From NCBI GenBank assembly GCA_900554495.1, contig USHR01000001.1:1-63828 (forward strand): a DNA stretch of 63,828 nucleotides. Reading direction: 5' to 3'. Under the pieces are notes generated by a model. That model searched no databases, was not told the DNA's origin, and was given only the letters and a program-made list of their open reading frames with translations. Source of the DNA: an uncultured Collinsella sp. GTDB taxonomy: Bacteria; Actinomycetota; Coriobacteriia; Coriobacteriales; Coriobacteriaceae. Positions 44,201 to 51,655 of the stretch are shown piece after piece. A program made the position numbers and the translations under genes. Each line of letters begins with the position of its first letter. The first letter of the stretch is position 1.

Positions 44201-44725
44201 GGGAGCGCCAAGCTCGACGCTTGCATGGAGCTCGTGCACGGCGCACTCGACGGCGGACATCGCATCCTGTTGTTCAGCCAGTTTACGGGTATGCTCGATA
44301 TCATTGGCAAGCGCCTGGCCAAGGAGGACATCGGCTTTCTTAAGCTCACGGGCGCTTCGTCCAAGGAGAGCCGTGCCAAGATGGTCGCGCAGTTCCAGGC
44401 GGGCGAGGTGCCGGTGTTTCTGATCTCGCTCAAGGCGGGCGGCGTGGGCCTCAACCTGACGGCGGCCGACGTGGTCATTCACTATGACCCGTGGTGGAAC
44501 GTGGCCGCGCAGGACCAGGCGACCGACCGCGCGCACCGTATTGGCCAGCAACATACCGTGACCGTGTACAAGCTTATCGCCAAGGACACGATCGAGGAAC
44601 GCATTATGCAGATGCAGGAGTCCAAGCGCGACCTGGTCAACAGCGTGCTCGGTGGCGACGGCATCTCCTCGGCGCTGTTTACCCGCGAGGATGTTCTGGC
44701 GCTGCTCGGCGGCGACGGGCGCTAG
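41252..44725 (+). CDS. SNF2-family helicase with SWIM zinc finger
   Basis: A 1157-residue ATP-dependent translocase. An N-terminal SWIM zinc finger (CDCPAAFRYSGMCKH, near residue 77) is followed by a long SNF2-associated region, then the ATPase: DDMGLGKTLQMI (motif I), DEAQYIKN (motif II), ALTGTPIENRLSELW (motif III) and GGVGLNLTAADVVIHYDPWW and QATDRAHRIGQ (motifs V and VI). Bacterial members of this class are thought to remodel protein-DNA complexes; their precise role is poorly known. TTGGAGGAAG precedes the ATG at 41252, preferred over an upstream in-frame start. It follows dnaE closely and may share its transcript. Confidence 0.94.
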   Translation: MAQGTFVQALRKEAALSSTFMKGRSLMLNGAVLSFEDSGSRFSKNVTIEGTVRGSRGDLYKTHVALDMDEHEVIDYDCDCPAAFRYSGMCKHAIAAALAYLDASGAEPVEGLRTPVRTFTVPPAQSKQPTRPAPIASAVNPNFPFPAPIPTSPSLVAALSDLSGARMDELASMRRKLASAVDPDAPKAVLEPSLVPYYNPLFADRFNWALEFRIRSGSVSYVVKDIDGMADAYVRGGTFSYGKKLTFAHVPEAFDDVSTKLLDFVAITVAYLSDITSSRSASYDFARSGFVAERQLPVSEYSVVSVLDLLHGRTMSFEPAWSRGTTTHRAYEVAVEPSPQGEGEVQAKRPPLLAAKIAPAAGGSYDLRLPADTYCFVAGDAAYLVDTRRARRTDTAFAQHAAPFLSHLLPCRTPVHIAADQVGEFCRMALPILRDYTDLTAPAALDTVAPEPSFAMAIGVDDGLVTCKVTVTYGDWSADLFSLGAPGSPFEEQRPGVPPRDMVAEFRVMDTAALYFDFYEGGLAFEERDDARLFHLLTEGLSALSELGEVMLSDRLRQISVRPAPKLSVRATVKSNLLDVELGASGLSAADLAIYLDSYKRHQTFARLTSGDIVRLDEGARAAFGLAEDLGVDAVDLLDGVSLPASSTLFVDSMLARTPALEADRDAAFRRTVVRLDTLGKIDFTVPASLKATLRGYQVDGYQWLGSLEHLGLGGILADDMGLGKTLQMIAHILARVEAGDTKPTLVVCPASLVYNWTAELERFAPSLDVCAIVGTKAQRRVQIAGVAEHNVVVTSYDLMRRDIDEYIEQDFARVVLDEAQYIKNPLTQVARAAKRLPAGVRFALTGTPIENRLSELWSIFDFLMPGLLGTRESFAKRFESPVEHAEGDSAARLQALVSPFVLRRVKEDVVADLPEKIEDTVMAQLTGEQRKLYLANQDRIAQQVQHREASEFKKDKLKVLAELTKLRQICCDPHLHYEDYKAGSAKLDACMELVHGALDGGHRILLFSQFTGMLDIIGKRLAKEDIGFLKLTGASSKESRAKMVAQFQAGEVPVFLISLKAGGVGLNLTAADVVIHYDPWWNVAAQDQATDRAHRIGQQHTVTVYKLIAKDTIEERIMQMQESKRDLVNSVLGGDGISSALFTREDVLALLGGDGR

Positions 44726-44876
44726 CCTCGCTCGGGTGGGGCCGCCAGGGCGGATAGCCCGCGCTGTCCCATCGTCCCCACCCGTTATGTGTTCATTTGC
44801 CATGCCGTGGATGGTTCGCCTGCCTTTGGGCATAAGAAGCATCGAGAACACCGGCACATCAGCAAAGGAGAACATC

Positions 44877-45239
44877 ATGGCGAAATTCTTTAAGGACCCC
44901 GACGGCAAGCTCATTGCCGCCCTTGGCAACGACGTTGCAACCCCTGCCGGCTGCACGGAGCTGACCGCGAACACCGAGGACGCGGCGCACGAGAAGCACG
45001 TGCCGGTCGTCGAGAGCGAGCGCGATGGTCACGTGATCCGTGCGCGCGTGGGCTCGGTCGAGCATCCTATGGTGCCCGAGCACTACATCGAGTGGATCGC
45101 CCTTGAGGCCGAGGGTCGTCTGGAGGTCCATTACCTCCAGCCCGGCATGAAGCCCGCGACGTTTTTTGCCGGCGGTTCCAAGACCGGTACCGTCTATGCC
45201 TATTGCAACCTGCACGGGCTGTGGTCCGCGACGTTCTAG
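44877..45239 (+). CDS. Superoxide reductase (neelaredoxin type)
   Basis: A 120-residue iron enzyme that reduces superoxide to peroxide without making oxygen. The iron ligands are visible as His41 (EKHVPV), His63 (EHPM), His69 (EHYIEW), Cys110 and His113 (YAYCNLHGLW), with Lys40 of the catalytic loop. The N-terminal desulforedoxin domain with its CxxC is absent, so this is the one-iron form. AAAGGAG precedes the start at 44877. It is expected in an anaerobe that meets oxygen. It stands apart from its neighbours by 150 bp on each side. Confidence 0.93.
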   Translation: MAKFFKDPDGKLIAALGNDVATPAGCTELTANTEDAAHEKHVPVVESERDGHVIRARVGSVEHPMVPEHYIEWIALEAEGRLEVHYLQPGMKPATFFAGGSKTGTVYAYCNLHGLWSATF

Positions 45240-45356
45240 GAGCGCGCCCCCGCTCGGGGTATCATAGCTAGCATATGCACATGCGAGCGCCGACTGCGTC
45301 ATGCGGCCGGCGCTTTTACTACGACAACGATGGTTTACGACGGAAAGGGCTGAGCC

Positions 45357-47342
45357 ATGAAGCTCGCACTTGCACAGATCGATATGCGCCTGGGTGATAT
45401 TGAGGGCATTTGCGGTCGCATCGAGGACCAAGTCCGTTTGGCCCACGAGCGTGGGGCGCGCGTGCTGTGCGTGCCGGCTCCGCTCTTTATGGGAGCCCTG
45501 CCCGGCGGCCTGGTGGGCGCTGCCGACTTTGAGCACGACATGCTGACGGGCCTGACCGGCGTCGCCGAGCGCATCCAAGAGCTCGATACGATCTGCATCG
45601 TGCCCGCGGCGGTTTCGTTTGAGGGCCAGCCCCTGCTCGACTACATGATGCTCAAGGACGGCCATGTGGTGCCGGCCCGTTCGAGCATTGCCCTGCAGCG
45701 CGGTGGGAACGGCGATGCCCGTTGGGCGCCGCCGGTCTTCGACGTGGACGGCGTGCGAATCGCGGTGATCTTCGACTTGGACCGTGAGCTCGAGATGCTG
45801 CCGACCGGCGTCGACCTCATCGCCTATTTTCAGTTCAACGCGTTTGATATGACCGACCGCGAGACGGCCGCCATTGCCGCCGTTCGCAGCGGTGCCTACC
45901 GCAAGATCGCGTCCAAGCGCAGCGTATGGTTTGCCTGCATGGCGCCGGTCGGTGCCTATGACGAGTCGGTGTATACCGGCGGGTCGTTTGTGCTCGACGA
46001 CTGCGGGCGCGTGGTGGCTCAAGCGCCGTGTTTTGAGGAGAGCCTGCTGGTTCAGGAGATTCAGCGCGGCGTAATGCTCGATGCTTTGGAGGACCACGAG
46101 CTGCCCGAGTTTCGTTCCGAGGAGTGGTTGTGGCAGGCGCTGGTGCTCGCTGTGCGCGATAACGCCCGTGCCCATGGTACGTCGCGCGCCGTGGTGGCGC
46201 TCGAGGGCGATCTGCCGTCGTCTTTGCTTGCGGCGTTGGCTGTCGATGCATTGGGCTCGCGCAACGTGATCGGCCTGGTGTTGGACCGCAACCGCATCTT
46301 TACGCCGGCGCAGGAGGAGGCCGAGGCCGCCCGTTGTGCCGCCGTTCGCGCGATTGCCGAGCGCCTGCATATTCGCACGGTTGAGCGCGATGCGCCGGAT
46401 GCGGCGCGCGTACTCGACCGCGATGTGTCGGCGGGCGATGCCGAGCGCCTGCGTTCGCGTGCGCTGGGCCTCATGTTGGAGGACACGGCGCTCGAGCTGG
46501 GCGCGATGGCTCTGAGTCCGCTTTCCAAGACCGAGTACGCGTTGGCGGCACCGGCGCTTTGCGGTGGCTACCAGGGCGATTACGCGCCCTTTGGCGATGT
46601 GTATCTGTCGACCCTCGAGTTTGTGGCGCGCGTGCGCAACCGCACGTCTGCCGTGGTGCCGCAGGAGCTCGTGACGCTCAACGCGGTGGAAGATTGCATG
46701 GAACGCGTGCTGGCGCGGGCGCTCTCGACGCTCGACGGCCCGGTCGACATGCTCGATCGCGCGGCGCACCTGCTCGGTGGGCTTGAGCCGGGCGAGGTCG
46801 ATGGCGCGCTCGAGGCGCACGTGGACCGCAACCGACCCTTCGACGACATCCCAATGGCCGCCGGCAAGCCCGAGGCTTGCTCGCTGCTGCTGATGCTCGT
46901 ACGTCAGGGCGAGGCCGCCCGCCGCATGCTGCCGACGGCGCCGATCGTCTCGGCCCGTTCGTTTGTCGAGCGCGCCTGGCCGTACATGCTCGCGTGGTCC
47001 GACCTGGGGCTGAGCGGCAAGGAACGCATGACGGTCGATGCGCTGGCGCGCGCTGAGGTGAACCGCTTTGCCGACGAGGATACAAGCGAGCGCATGCGTG
47101 GCGAGATGATGGGCATACTGGGTGACCTGTTGGGTATTTCGCCCGAGCAGATGGAGGAGCTGCGCTCCGAGGATGGCCAGCGTCGTCTGCATGAGGGCAT
47201 GAAGAAGTTTGAGGGCGAGGTCCAGGACGCCATCGAAAAGATGATGGGCGGCCAGGGCGGACCGCAGGGCGGGCCCCAGGGCACGCCGATGCCGCAGCCG
47301 CCGGTGGACCCCCGACAGTTCCCATTCTTCTCGCAGAACTAA
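45357..47342 (+). CDS. NAD synthetase-like protein with degenerate active sites
   Basis: A 661-residue protein with the two-domain plan of glutamine-dependent NAD synthetase. The N-terminal nitrilase-like domain (about 1-260) begins MKLALAQIDMRLGDIEGI, but the catalytic Glu is replaced (CVPAPLFMG where PEL is usual) and the Cys region reads VIFDLDRELEM. In the synthetase domain the ATP-binding SGGxDS is replaced by EGDLPSS (VALEGDLPSSLLAALAVDALG), and the SEL loop reads PLSKTEYAL. The last 60 residues are a helical segment and a Gly/Gln/Pro-rich tail. It is probably not an active NAD synthetase; a regulatory or structural role is possible. GGAAAGGG precedes the ATG. It sits upstream of ruvCAB. 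Confidence 0.75.
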   Translation: MKLALAQIDMRLGDIEGICGRIEDQVRLAHERGARVLCVPAPLFMGALPGGLVGAADFEHDMLTGLTGVAERIQELDTICIVPAAVSFEGQPLLDYMMLKDGHVVPARSSIALQRGGNGDARWAPPVFDVDGVRIAVIFDLDRELEMLPTGVDLIAYFQFNAFDMTDRETAAIAAVRSGAYRKIASKRSVWFACMAPVGAYDESVYTGGSFVLDDCGRVVAQAPCFEESLLVQEIQRGVMLDALEDHELPEFRSEEWLWQALVLAVRDNARAHGTSRAVVALEGDLPSSLLAALAVDALGSRNVIGLVLDRNRIFTPAQEEAEAARCAAVRAIAERLHIRTVERDAPDAARVLDRDVSAGDAERLRSRALGLMLEDTALELGAMALSPLSKTEYALAAPALCGGYQGDYAPFGDVYLSTLEFVARVRNRTSAVVPQELVTLNAVEDCMERVLARALSTLDGPVDMLDRAAHLLGGLEPGEVDGALEAHVDRNRPFDDIPMAAGKPEACSLLLMLVRQGEAARRMLPTAPIVSARSFVERAWPYMLAWSDLGLSGKERMTVDALARAEVNRFADEDTSERMRGEMMGILGDLLGISPEQMEELRSEDGQRRLHEGMKKFEGEVQDAIEKMMGGQGGPQGGPQGTPMPQPPVDPRQFPFFSQN

Positions 47343-47404
47343 ACTGGGGATAGGATTCGCTTCCAACCCCGATACTTCAATTAAGCATCTCGGCCCCGTT
47401 GTGT

Positions 47405-47424
47405 TATTCTAGAACAGACGTTCG
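47405..47424 (+). promoter_or_regulatory. LexA-like box next to the ruvCAB -10 box
   Basis: AGAACAGACGTTCG (47411-47424) matches the Gram-positive SOS consensus CGAACRNRYGTTYG at all fixed positions except the first base. A TATTCT -10-like hexamer (47405-47410) abuts it. Repression by LexA and induction by DNA damage would fit the ruv genes. Confidence 0.6.
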
Positions 47425-47479
47425 TGAATAGTGCGCGGGGCGTTGCCTTGTGCTGCGCTTGTGGCGAGGGGAGGTTGGT

Positions 47480-48001
47480 TTGGTCATTTTGGGCATCGAC
47501 CCCGGTTTGGCCCATACGGGTTGGGGGATTATCGAGGAGCGGCGCGGCGAGGTTCGCTGCCGTGCCTACGGCTGTATTGAGACCAGTGCCGGAAGCCCGC
47601 TCGCGGTGCGCCTGTCTCACATCGCCCGCGACCTCAAGGGTGTCGTGGAGCGTTATCGACCCGATACCGCTGCTATCGAGAGCATTTACTTTGGCGCCAA
47701 CGTCCGCTCGGCCATCCCCACGGCGCATGCCCGCGGTGCTGCGCTCGTGGCTCTTTCGGAGTGCGCGCTCGAGATTGGCGAGTACACGCCTATGCAGATT
47801 AAGCAGGCCGTTGTGGGCACCGGCGCCGCGGACAAACGGCAGGTCGCGTATATGGTTCGTACGCTCACGCAGCTCGATCACGACCCGCATCCCGACCATG
47901 CCGCCGATGCTCTGGCCTGCGCCATCTGTCACGTTAACCTCAGCCGCACCCGGGCGCTTACCGGTGGCGAGTTCTATCAACAGAGAGGAACCGGATACTG
48001 A
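47480..48001 (+). CDS. ruvC: Holliday junction resolvase RuvC
   Basis: A 173-residue endonuclease. Catalytic acids are in ILGIDPG (Asp7), AAIESIYF (Glu) and DHAADALA (two Asp). A TTG start at 47480 is chosen because GGGGAGG lies 5 bases before it and the protein then begins MVILGIDPG like its relatives; a GTG 30 bases upstream lacks a ribosome site. The stop overlaps the ruvA start by one base. It cuts the junctions moved by RuvAB. Confidence 0.95.
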   Translation: MVILGIDPGLAHTGWGIIEERRGEVRCRAYGCIETSAGSPLAVRLSHIARDLKGVVERYRPDTAAIESIYFGANVRSAIPTAHARGAALVALSECALEIGEYTPMQIKQAVVGTGAADKRQVAYMVRTLTQLDHDPHPDHAADALACAICHVNLSRTRALTGGEFYQQRGTGY

Positions 48002-48621
48002 TGATCTCCCAGCTCCATGGAACGCTTGTCGAGGCCACGATGAGCTCGGCCGTTGTCGATGTATCGGGCGTGGGCTTTGAGCTCGGCATCTCGGGCAGCA
48101 CTGCCGCCACGTTGCCGACGCCCGGCGGCGAGGTCCGCCTCTATACCCGTATGCAGGTGCGCGAGGACGCCATGACGCTCTTCGGTTTTGCCTCCAAGGA
48201 CGAGCGCACGATGTTCGATCGGCTCGTGTCCGTCTCGGGCGTCGGTCCGCGCCTGGCGCTTGCCGTGCTCTCTACCTATACCGTGGGACAGCTGTATTCC
48301 CTGGTAATGGCCGAGGATGACAAGGGCATGGCCAAGGTTCCCGGTGTGGGCAAAAAGACCGCGCAGCGGCTGATCCTGGAGCTCAAGAGCACCTTTGCCA
48401 AGGATAAGGGCTTTGTGCCGGTCGACGTGATTCCCGGTCAGGTTGCGATGCCCGTGCCCACTGCCGCCCCCTCGGCCATCGACGATGCCCGCGCGGCACT
48501 CCTTTCCATGGGCTTTAGCCCGCAGGAGACCGATGTTGCCCTGAGCGGGTATGATGGGCAGGATATGCGTGTCGAGGATCTGCTCGGCGCGGCGCTTAAG
48601 CGACTCGGAATGGATGCGTGA
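48001..48621 (+). CDS. ruvA: Holliday junction DNA helicase subunit RuvA
   Basis: A 206-residue junction-binding protein. It starts MISQLHGTLVEA, has the acidic-pin region and helix-hairpin-helix motifs (VSGVGPRLALAVLS and VPGVGKKTAQRLILELK), and a C-terminal domain (residues 155-206) that contacts RuvB. It overlaps ruvC and ruvB by one base each, so translation of the three is coupled. Confidence 0.97.
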   Translation: MISQLHGTLVEATMSSAVVDVSGVGFELGISGSTAATLPTPGGEVRLYTRMQVREDAMTLFGFASKDERTMFDRLVSVSGVGPRLALAVLSTYTVGQLYSLVMAEDDKGMAKVPGVGKKTAQRLILELKSTFAKDKGFVPVDVIPGQVAMPVPTAAPSAIDDARAALLSMGFSPQETDVALSGYDGQDMRVEDLLGAALKRLGMDA

Positions 48622-49688
48622 TGTGGGAAGCCGATGACTCTCAGGACCTGTGGGCGACGCCCGGCAACTCGCCGGCGGCATCCATGGCGCACGGTGAGCG
48701 CATGGTGGGCTCGGAGCTGACGCCCGAGGACCTCGATGTCGACCGTACCCTGCGCCCCCAGCGCCTGGATGACTACTGTGGCCAGGAGCACATCAAGCAG
48801 AGCCTGCGCGTGCTCATCGAGGCGGCGCAGAGCCGCGGTGAGACACTCGACCACGTGATCTTCTCGGGCCCTCCGGGTCTGGGCAAGACCACGCTGGCCA
48901 CGGTTATCGCCAACGAGCTGGGCGCTCAGATCAAGACGACGAGCGGCCCCGCTATTGCGCGCACCGGCGACCTCGCGGCCATCCTAACTAACTTGCAGCC
49001 GGGTGACGTGCTGTTTATCGACGAGATTCACCGTCTGAACCGTTCGGTCGAGGAAGTTCTGTATCCCGCGATGGAGGACTTTGCGCTCGATATCGTGATC
49101 GGTAAGGGCCCGGCGGCGCGCTCGATTCGCCTGGATATTCCCAAGTTTACGCTGGTGGCGGCCACGACCCGTTCGGGCATGCTCACGGGTCCACTGCGCG
49201 ATCGCTTTGGCATCTCGTATCGTCTGGATTACTACACCGTCGAGGAACTCGCCCAGATTGTGACGCGCTCGGCGACCATTTTGGGCGTGACAATCGACCA
49301 TCCCAGCGCGCTCGAGATCGGCTCGCGCTCGCGTGGCACGCCGCGCTTGGCTAACCGTCTGCTCAAACGCGTGCGCGACTATGCGCAGGTGCGCGGCAAC
49401 GGTCCTATCGAGCTCGATATCTGCCGTCAGGCGCTCGAGTTCTTCGAGATTGACGAGCTCGGCCTGGACTGGATGGATATTCGCATCTTGGAGACGCTTG
49501 CCAAGACGTTCTCCGGCCGTGCCGTGGGCCTGACGACGCTTGCCAGCGCGGTTGGCGAGGACCCGGGAACGCTCGAGGATGTCTACGAGCCCTATCTGCT
49601 GCAGTGCGGTTTGATGATTCGCACGCCCCAGGGCCGCCAGGCAACGCTTCGCACCTTTGAGCACTTAGGAATTGAGCCGACCGTTTAG
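48621..49688 (+). CDS. ruvB: Holliday junction DNA helicase subunit RuvB
   Basis: A 355-residue AAA+ motor. Walker A is GPPGLGKTTLA, Walker B is FIDEIHRL, sensor 1 is ATTRSGMLTGPLRDRFG and the C-terminal winged helix carries RTPQGRQATLRTFEHLG. The ATG at 48621 overlaps the ruvA stop; a GTG one codon earlier is an alternative. It has an N-terminal extension of about 30 residues compared with the shortest family members. Last gene of the ruvCAB unit. Confidence 0.97.
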   Translation: MWEADDSQDLWATPGNSPAASMAHGERMVGSELTPEDLDVDRTLRPQRLDDYCGQEHIKQSLRVLIEAAQSRGETLDHVIFSGPPGLGKTTLATVIANELGAQIKTTSGPAIARTGDLAAILTNLQPGDVLFIDEIHRLNRSVEEVLYPAMEDFALDIVIGKGPAARSIRLDIPKFTLVAATTRSGMLTGPLRDRFGISYRLDYYTVEELAQIVTRSATILGVTIDHPSALEIGSRSRGTPRLANRLLKRVRDYAQVRGNGPIELDICRQALEFFEIDELGLDWMDIRILETLAKTFSGRAVGLTTLASAVGEDPGTLEDVYEPYLLQCGLMIRTPQGRQATLRTFEHLGIEPTV

Positions 49689-49770
49689 GACGGGTTTGTA
49701 GGCTATCGCTGAGCATTGGATAAACATATCGCCGTTTGTCGGTTGTGGGTGTTTTACTATTGTGCGCCCG

Positions 49771-49779
49771 TGCTATGCT
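49771..49779 (+). promoter_or_regulatory. Extended -10 promoter element of fhs
   Basis: TGCTATGCT, an extended -10 box, lies 40 bp before the fhs start; no good -35 box is visible, as is usual with extended -10 promoters. Confidence 0.5.
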
Positions 49780-49819
49780 GAATTGGTCTTTTTCTCATCC
49801 GGTAACGAAAGGACCGCCC

Positions 49820-51487
49820 ATGCCTACTGACATCGAAATCGCACGTTCCGTCACGCCGCTGCCCATTACCGAGGTTGCCAAGAACGCCGGCGTCGACGTA
49901 AAGCACCTGATTCCGTACGGCTTCGACAAGGCTAAGGTCGACTACTCTCTGCTCAACGAGCCAACTGATCACCAGGCCAAGCTTGTCCTCGTGACCGCTA
50001 TCAATCCCACGCCCGCCGGCGAGGGCAAGACCACCACGACCATCGGCCTGGCCGATGGCCTGCGCCGTCGCGGCGTCAAGAGCGCTGTGGCCCTGCGTGA
50101 GCCTTCGCTCGGCCCTGTCTTTGGTGTCAAGGGCGGTGCCGCCGGTGGCGGCTGGGCCCAGGTCATCCCCATGGAGGACATCAACCTGCACTTTACCGGT
50201 GACTTCCATGCTATCGGTGCCGCCAACAACCTGCTGGCTGCCATGCTCGACAACCATATTCAGCAGGGCAACCAGCTCGGCATCGACGTTAAGCGCATCA
50301 CCTGGAAGCGCGTTGTCGACATGAACGACCGTCAGCTGCGCCATGTCATCGATGGCATTGGCGGCAAGGCCCAGGGAGTGCCGCGCGAGGACGGCTTCGA
50401 TATCACCGTTGCCTCCGAGGTCATGGCGATCCTGTGCCTGTCCACGAGCATCAACGATCTTAAGGAGCGCTTGGGCGAGATCGTTGTCGGCTACAGCTAT
50501 GCCGGCGAGCCCGTCCGTGCACGCGACCTTAAGGCCCAGGGAGCTATGGCCGCACTGCTCAAGGATGCGCTCAAGCCCAATCTGGTGCAGACGCTCGAGG
50601 GTACGCCCGCGTTTGTCCACGGTGGTCCCTTCGCCAATATCGCCCACGGCTGCAACTCCATCATGGCCACGCGTATGGCTATGCGTTTTGGCGATGTCGC
50701 CATTACCGAGGCCGGCTTTGGTGCCGACCTGGGTGCCGAGAAATTCCTGGACATCAAGTGCCGCATGACGGGCGTTCGTCCCAACGCCGTCGTGGTCGTC
50801 GCGACCGCTCGCGCCCTTAAGTACAACGGCGGTGTTGCCAAGGCCGATCTTAACGAGGAAAACCTCGAGGCCCTTAAGGCCGGTATGCCCAACCTGCTGC
50901 GCCACGTCGACAATATCCAGAACGTCTACGGTCTGCCCTGCGTGGTCGCCATCAACCGCTTCCCGACGGACACCGAGGCCGAGCTCACCCTCATCGAGTC
51001 CGAGTGCCAGAAGCTGGGTGTCAACGTTAAGCTTTCCGAGGTCTGGGCCAAGGGCGGCGAGGGCGCGCTCGACCTGGCCGATGAGGTCATGCGCTTGATC
51101 GAGCAGCCGAGCGAGCTCAAGTTTGCCTACGAGGACGGTGCCGATGTGGCCGACGCCCTCGAGGCTGTTGCCACCAAGGTCTACCGCGCCGACGGCGTCG
51201 ACTTTACGCCGGCTGCCAAGCGCCAGCTCGCCGAGCTGCGCGAGAACGGCTTTGGCAACCTGCCGGTATGCGTGGCCAAGACGCAGTACAGCTTTAGCGA
51301 CAACGCTAAGGCGCTGGGCGCTCCCGAGGGCTTCCGCATCACCGTGCGCGAGCTCAAGGTTTCCGCCGGTGCCCACTTTGTGGTCGCGCTGACCGGCAGC
51401 GTTCTGACCATGCCGGGCCTGCCCAAGGTTCCCGCGGCCGAGAACATCGACGTCGACAACGACGGCAACATCACCGGCCTGTTCTAA
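49820..51487 (+). CDS. fhs: Formate-tetrahydrofolate ligase
   Basis: A 555-residue enzyme that makes 10-formyltetrahydrofolate from formate, ATP and tetrahydrofolate. The P-loop TPAGEGKTTTTIGLADGL is near residue 60, and the conserved EPSLGPVFGVKGGAAGGG follows. Length is normal. The ATG at 49820 follows GAAAGGA. It stands alone between ruvB and a terminator. In an anaerobe it supports one-carbon metabolism and purine synthesis; other acetogenesis genes are not in this window. Confidence 0.97.
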   Translation: MPTDIEIARSVTPLPITEVAKNAGVDVKHLIPYGFDKAKVDYSLLNEPTDHQAKLVLVTAINPTPAGEGKTTTTIGLADGLRRRGVKSAVALREPSLGPVFGVKGGAAGGGWAQVIPMEDINLHFTGDFHAIGAANNLLAAMLDNHIQQGNQLGIDVKRITWKRVVDMNDRQLRHVIDGIGGKAQGVPREDGFDITVASEVMAILCLSTSINDLKERLGEIVVGYSYAGEPVRARDLKAQGAMAALLKDALKPNLVQTLEGTPAFVHGGPFANIAHGCNSIMATRMAMRFGDVAITEAGFGADLGAEKFLDIKCRMTGVRPNAVVVVATARALKYNGGVAKADLNEENLEALKAGMPNLLRHVDNIQNVYGLPCVVAINRFPTDTEAELTLIESECQKLGVNVKLSEVWAKGGEGALDLADEVMRLIEQPSELKFAYEDGADVADALEAVATKVYRADGVDFTPAAKRQLAELRENGFGNLPVCVAKTQYSFSDNAKALGAPEGFRITVRELKVSAGAHFVVALTGSVLTMPGLPKVPAAENIDVDNDGNITGLF

Positions 51488-51512
51488 GCCTGCTGCTCAT
51501 AGCCGCTTGCCC

Positions 51513-51549
51513 GCCCCGTCGCGCCTACCAAGGCCCGGCGGGGCTTTTT
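51513..51549 (+). terminator. Terminator after fhs
   Basis: gccccg/cggggc stem with a GC-rich, partly paired 20-base interior, followed by ttttt. Confidence 0.75.
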
Positions 51550-51655
51550 GATGCGGCGGCAATGTTGCGCAACAAGAATGGGGATTTTTCTCGTACGGTG
51601 TAGTTGGAAGAATTGCGCGGGCGCATTGCGGCTGCGACGAGAGACGGGAGATGCG

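Noticed and set aside
44859..47366. 835-codon minus-strand ORF
   Set aside because: Antisense of the superoxide reductase and NadE-like genes.
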